Program-made: the position numbers and the translations under genes
The notes under the pieces: model-generated
What the model saw: only the letters and a program-made list of their open reading frames with translations
The model's database searches: none
What the model was told of the DNA's origin: nothing
Shown: one piece after another, positions 61,229-64,000 of the stretch
How positions within the stretch are numbered: position 1 is the stretch's first letter
Layout of the letters: every line of letters begins with the position of its first letter
NCBI GenBank assembly: GCA_958402445.1
Contig: CATXTO010000008.1
Coordinates: 1 to 64,000 of the forward strand
Reading direction: 5' to 3'
Source: an uncultured Eubacteriales bacterium
GTDB lineage: Bacteria > Bacillota > Clostridia > Oscillospirales > Oscillospiraceae
Length of the DNA: 64,000 nt

Positions 61229-61960
61229 CTAAGCCCCTTTTCGCTCATACCTGCGCTGCTTTTTACAGGCGAGAATAAATTTGGGCAGGCGCATCATCCG
61301 GCCCAACCGCTTGGGCTCCCGGAGCAGCCGGTACAACCACTCCAGATTACACCGAATCATCCACCGGGGAGCCCGCTTCACCGCGCCGGCAAAGCCATCC
61401 AGGCTGCCTCCCAGCCCTATCATCAGACGTACCTGCAGCGATGCCCGATGCTCAAACATAAACCGCTCCTGCTTGGGCGCGCCCAAGCAGACGAACAGCA
61501 CATCAGGGGCGGCTTGGTTAATTGCTTCCAACACTGGGGCGGTCTCCGGAAAATAACCGTCCCTGGTGCCGCAAATCACCAGGCCGGGGTACCGTTCCTG
61601 GAGACGGACGCCGGCTGCCTCCGCGATCCCCGGCTTTCCGCCCAGCAGATACAGCCTGCCGCCCCGCTCCGACAGAGTCCGGGCCACTTGCTCCCCAAAC
61701 TCGATCCCCGCCACCTTCTCCTGCAGCGGTCGCTCTAGGATCTTTGCGCCCAGGAGCACCCCGGCTCCATCCGGTAAAACCAAATCCGCCTCATTGAGAA
61801 CGCCCCGGAACGCCGGGTCACGCATGGCCTCCCAGACGATTTCCGCATTGGGCGTCACACAGTATGCGGCGCGGTCGCCGGAAAGCAGCCGTTCCGCGCA
61901 GCTTATCGCCTGCGCCATAGTCACATTGTCAAACGAGACCCCCATGACATCGACCTTCAA
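61229..61960 (-). CDS. WecG/TagA/CpsF family glycosyltransferase
   Basis: 243 aa. N-acetylmannosamine-type transferase that adds the second sugar in wall teichoic-acid-like or secondary wall polymer synthesis. Motifs: YCVTPNAEIVWEAMRDPAFRG, LPDGAGVLLGAKIL, RLYLLGGKPG, VLFVCLGAPKQERF and RAPRWMIRCNLEWLYRLL are those of the family. Start TTG 61960 (an ATG at 61945 is the alternative); the longer frame to 62233 lacks similarity and a ribosome site. First gene of the minus operon with tmk, DJ-1, mltG, U32. Such polymers are what SLH proteins bind, which fits the three SLH-bearing genes here. Confidence 0.92.
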   Translation of the reverse strand: MKVDVMGVSFDNVTMAQAISCAERLLSGDRAAYCVTPNAEIVWEAMRDPAFRGVLNEADLVLPDGAGVLLGAKILERPLQEKVAGIEFGEQVARTLSERGGRLYLLGGKPGIAEAAGVRLQERYPGLVICGTRDGYFPETAPVLEAINQAAPDVLFVCLGAPKQERFMFEHRASLQVRLMIGLGGSLDGFAGAVKRAPRWMIRCNLEWLYRLLREPKRLGRMMRLPKFILACKKQRRYERKGA

Positions 61961-62144
61961 AAAAGCACACCTGCTCTTTCCTTTGCCGCATTCCGCGGCC
62001 ATCTTACTACAGAGTACCACATTTTTTCCCATTTGTCCACTGAAAGACGAAGGGATTTCACATCCGTCCGCACAGCCGGAGGCCATCGGCATAAGATGGT
62101 TTGAAAGCAATTTATTTGCTTCACCATGAACAGGAGGTATTCGT

Positions 62145-63005
62145 ATGTCCGAACAATTGACCCGCCGGCCGGAAGACCTGCGGGATGCCGTTTGCATCCA
62201 TACCCAAAAAGTGACAGACAGCTGCCGCGACAAAGACTGTATTGAGGACCTGCGGGTCTACCTGACCCGGGAATCCCAGTCTCTGCTGGACGCCTGTGCC
62301 GGGGCAAAGGCTCGCTGTGCGGAGCTGTTGTACGCTTACATCGACGTGGAGCCTGTGGCTTTTAACCGCAACCACTACTGCATTGACATTACGTTTTATT
62401 ACCGCATTCTAGCTGACGCCATCATTGGCGGCTCCCGGCCCGCCACTCTGTACGGCCTGGCAGTTTTCTCCAAACGCGCCGTCCTCTGCGGCGAGGACAG
62501 CTGCGCCAAAATCTTCACCAGCGATACCGTGCTGGGCGATATGGATGGGCGTACCAGACGTTCGTTCAACCATCCCACCGCCGTGGTCGAGGTCCTGGAT
62601 CCCATGATCCTCTCCGCCCGGGTGCGGGACGTCTGCGACTGCCCCTGCAGTGAGCCCTGCCTGAACCAGCTTCCTGTCGCTATTCGGAACATGTTTGAAG
62701 ATGAGCTGGTGCTCTCCGGCGAGTCCCGCCGGCTGTATGTCACCCTGGGCCAGTTCTCGATCATTCGTCTGGAGCGGGATGTGCAGCTGTTGGTTCCCAC
62801 CTATGATTACTGCATCCCCACTAAGGAGTGCTGCGACAGCCCCGGATGCGCCGAGGACCCCTGCGATATGTTCTCCCGCATCAACTTCCCTGTCAATCAA
62901 TTCTTCCCCCAGGGTTGCGCCTGCAATCCTGGCCAAGAGCCTGCCTGCGAGTGTTCCGGCGGCTGCAGCAGCGGTGGCTGTGGCTATAAGACCTCCGGCG
63001 ACTAG
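62145..63005 (+). CDS. Cysteine-rich protein of unknown function
   Basis: 286 aa with 23 cysteines, crowded in the second half: CDCPCSEPCLNQ, IPTKECCDSPGCAEDPCD and a terminal CACNPGQEPACECSGGC followed by SSGGCGYK. The first half has alternating strands (YCIDITFYYRILADAI, LYGLAVFSKRAVLCG). No signal peptide or membrane helix. The pattern would fit a spore coat or exosporium protein, or a metal-rich protein; I do not recognise the family. ATG 62145 after CAGGAGG. It is divergent from the tagA operon and followed by a terminator. Confidence 0.8.
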   Translation: MSEQLTRRPEDLRDAVCIHTQKVTDSCRDKDCIEDLRVYLTRESQSLLDACAGAKARCAELLYAYIDVEPVAFNRNHYCIDITFYYRILADAIIGGSRPATLYGLAVFSKRAVLCGEDSCAKIFTSDTVLGDMDGRTRRSFNHPTAVVEVLDPMILSARVRDVCDCPCSEPCLNQLPVAIRNMFEDELVLSGESRRLYVTLGQFSIIRLERDVQLLVPTYDYCIPTKECCDSPGCAEDPCDMFSRINFPVNQFFPQGCACNPGQEPACECSGGCSSGGCGYKTSGD

Positions 63006-63029
63006 ACCTTTGACAAATCCCAGCAATAA

Positions 63030-63063
63030 GAGCAAGGGCGGTTCTTCGCCCTTGCTCTCTTTA
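63030..63063 (+). terminator. Terminator of the cysteine-rich gene
   Basis: GAGCAAGGGCG-GTTCTT-CGCCCTTGCTC, 11-bp stem, then TCTTTATTT. Confidence 0.85.
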
Positions 63064-63151
63064 TTTGTGAATATCCAGAAAAAAGAGGCTTTGCTCACTG
63101 CGGAGCGGTCATAGGCCGCGCCTACATCCCTAGCTTAGAAAGCCCTTATAG

Positions 63152-63272
63152 GGGCGTGCTTTGCACGCCCGCCAAACCCTATTCGTCTGGAAAATACCTC
63201 AGCGGGCGACCAACGGTCGCCCCTACATCCACTAAATTGAAAGTTTCCTGTAGGGGCGAGCTGCGCTCGCCC
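63152..63272. repeat. Three palindromes of the dispersed family
   Basis: GGGCGTGC-TTT-GCACGCCC (63152-63170), GGGCGACC-AAC-GGTCGCCC (63204-63222), GGGCGAGC-TGC-GCTCGCCC (63254-63272). All perfect, each followed by CGCC or CTAC. They fill the gap between two convergent genes, 63006-63310, where no gene is seen. Confidence 0.85.
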
Positions 63273-63310
63273 GCCAAATCTCGCCAATCTGGAAAACCAG
63301 GCGACACGAC

Positions 63311-64000
63311 TCACCAGCTCAAATCCCACCGGGCCTGCGCCTGCGGGTCGGTGGAATCCCGAATCACCAGATAGCCGTCCAGGCATACGGTTTTCGGCTC
63401 CGCCTCCGGGTTCCGCAGACGCCGGAGCAGCAAGGCAAGCGCCTCCGCCCCCATTTCCTCCTTGGGTGTGTGGAAGGTGGTCAGTGGCGGCGTAATGAGA
63501 CTGGCCGGAAAGTTGTCATTAAAGCCAGCCACGGCAATCTCTTTTGGAATGCAAAGGCCTGCATCTAAAATCGCCCGGACCGCACCAATGGCCATCTGGT
63601 CATTGCCCGCCAGGACCGCGTCCGGCGCAACGCCGCTTCGCAGCAGCTCTCGCATGCAGTGATATCCACTGATGGGGCTAAAGTCTCCCTCTGCCAAGAG
63701 TCGAGGGTCCGGCGATCTGCCTGCAAGCTCTAAAGCCTGGCGGTAACCCCGCAACCGGTTTCGGGACATGGCATATTGCAGCGGGGCGGCAATATAGCCG
63801 ATTCGGCTGCGCCCCTGGGACAGCAGATGCCGCGTCAGCTCCAGGGTCCCCTGGCCCTCGTTTACCACAACGGCATCCAAGCCGGGGTCGATCACGGTCT
63901 CTAGGCAGATAATTGGAATATGGACACCGCCGCGGTCCCAATGCCGCAGTTCCCGCGCCCACTGAATATCTGCCGGATTGTTGAGGTCCAGGCAGGAGGA
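63311..64000 (-). CDS. LacI-family transcriptional regulator (N-terminus beyond window)
   Basis: The last 229 residues of a LacI/GalR-type regulator; the DNA-binding N-terminus lies past 64000. The sugar-binding fold is clear: IPIICLETVIDPGLDAVVVN, GRSRIGYIAAPLQYAMSRNRLRGYRQAL, DAVLAGNDQMAIGAVRAI, IAVAGFNDN, and the tail PLTTFHTPKEEMGAEALALLLRRL. The frame is open to the edge; an ATG/GTG at 63895 is only an internal codon. The effector sugar is not readable from this part. Confidence 0.92.
   Translation of the reverse strand, partial: SSCLDLNNPADIQWARELRHWDRGGVHIPIICLETVIDPGLDAVVVNEGQGTLELTRHLLSQGRSRIGYIAAPLQYAMSRNRLRGYRQALELAGRSPDPRLLAEGDFSPISGYHCMRELLRSGVAPDAVLAGNDQMAIGAVRAILDAGLCIPKEIAVAGFNDNFPASLITPPLTTFHTPKEEMGAEALALLLRRLRNPEAEPKTVCLDGYLVIRDSTDPQAQARWDLSW

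Noticed and set aside
63152..63272. CRISPR array
   Set aside because: The repeats are palindromes of 19 bases with changing sequence and irregular spacing, and no cas genes are near.

Overview
The window looks like a chromosomal segment of a GC-rich, spore-forming, anaerobic Firmicute. The best guess is Oscillospiraceae (Clostridium cluster IV, gut type); this is inferred from gene content and style, not from a database match. Signs are Shine-Dalgarno sites of the AAGGAGG type with frequent TTG/GTG starts, SLH-domain surface proteins, a SipL-like spore protein, glycine reductase with UGA-encoded selenocysteine, rubrerythrin, and a Na+-type ATP synthase rotor.

Layout. 1-800: non-coding, packed with small palindromic repeats. 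768-9440: glycine reductase operon with promoter, tandem glycine riboswitch, grdX, grdE, grdB (UGA=Sec), trxB, trxA, grdA (UGA=Sec), grdC, grdD and an unassigned 97-aa gene. 9614-10447: a prenyltransferase-like toroid protein. 10584-17050 (minus): a giant dockerin-bearing subtilase followed by a cohesin-SLH protein. 17738-23654: rubrerythrin, divergent from copA fused to a CopZ domain, a lysophospholipase-like hydrolase and an SLH-lysozyme. 23838-28376: a small ORF, truA, an ArsC-like gene, an AgcS transporter and gltX. 28614-36263: WYL regulator, nfo, FHA-FtsW with its PBP, GtrA, a small membrane protein and a SPOCS/LysM protein. 36591-41079: ssnA and ygfK behind an attenuator-like leader. 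41539-48704: complete ATP synthase operon. 48677-49632: a broken membrane-protein gene. 49926-52227: asnS and dhaL. 52324-53856: lipoprotein, a hidden 53-aa ORF, and two divergent XRE regulators sharing an operator region. 53857-54465: possible structured RNA and repeats. 54465-55882: metK under a SAM-I riboswitch. 56045-63005: pseudo-rhomboid protein, the minus-strand operon tagA-tmk-DJ-1-mltG-U32, and a cysteine-rich protein. 63311-64000: LacI-type regulator cut by the window edge.

How it fits together. Glycine reductase turns glycine plus reduced thioredoxin into acetyl phosphate, and so ATP; the riboswitch ties this to glycine supply and the local trxBA pair brings electrons. The ATP synthase c subunit carries the two-carboxylate Na+ signature, so this energy economy probably runs on sodium, matching an adjacent-region Na+/alanine symporter. 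The SsnA/YgfK pair belongs to the selenium-linked purine-degradation set, a second tie to selenium. On the surface, three SLH-type modules and the cohesin/dockerin pair suggest that the protease is docked on the S-layer non-covalently by its own downstream neighbour; this is the most distinctive system seen here.
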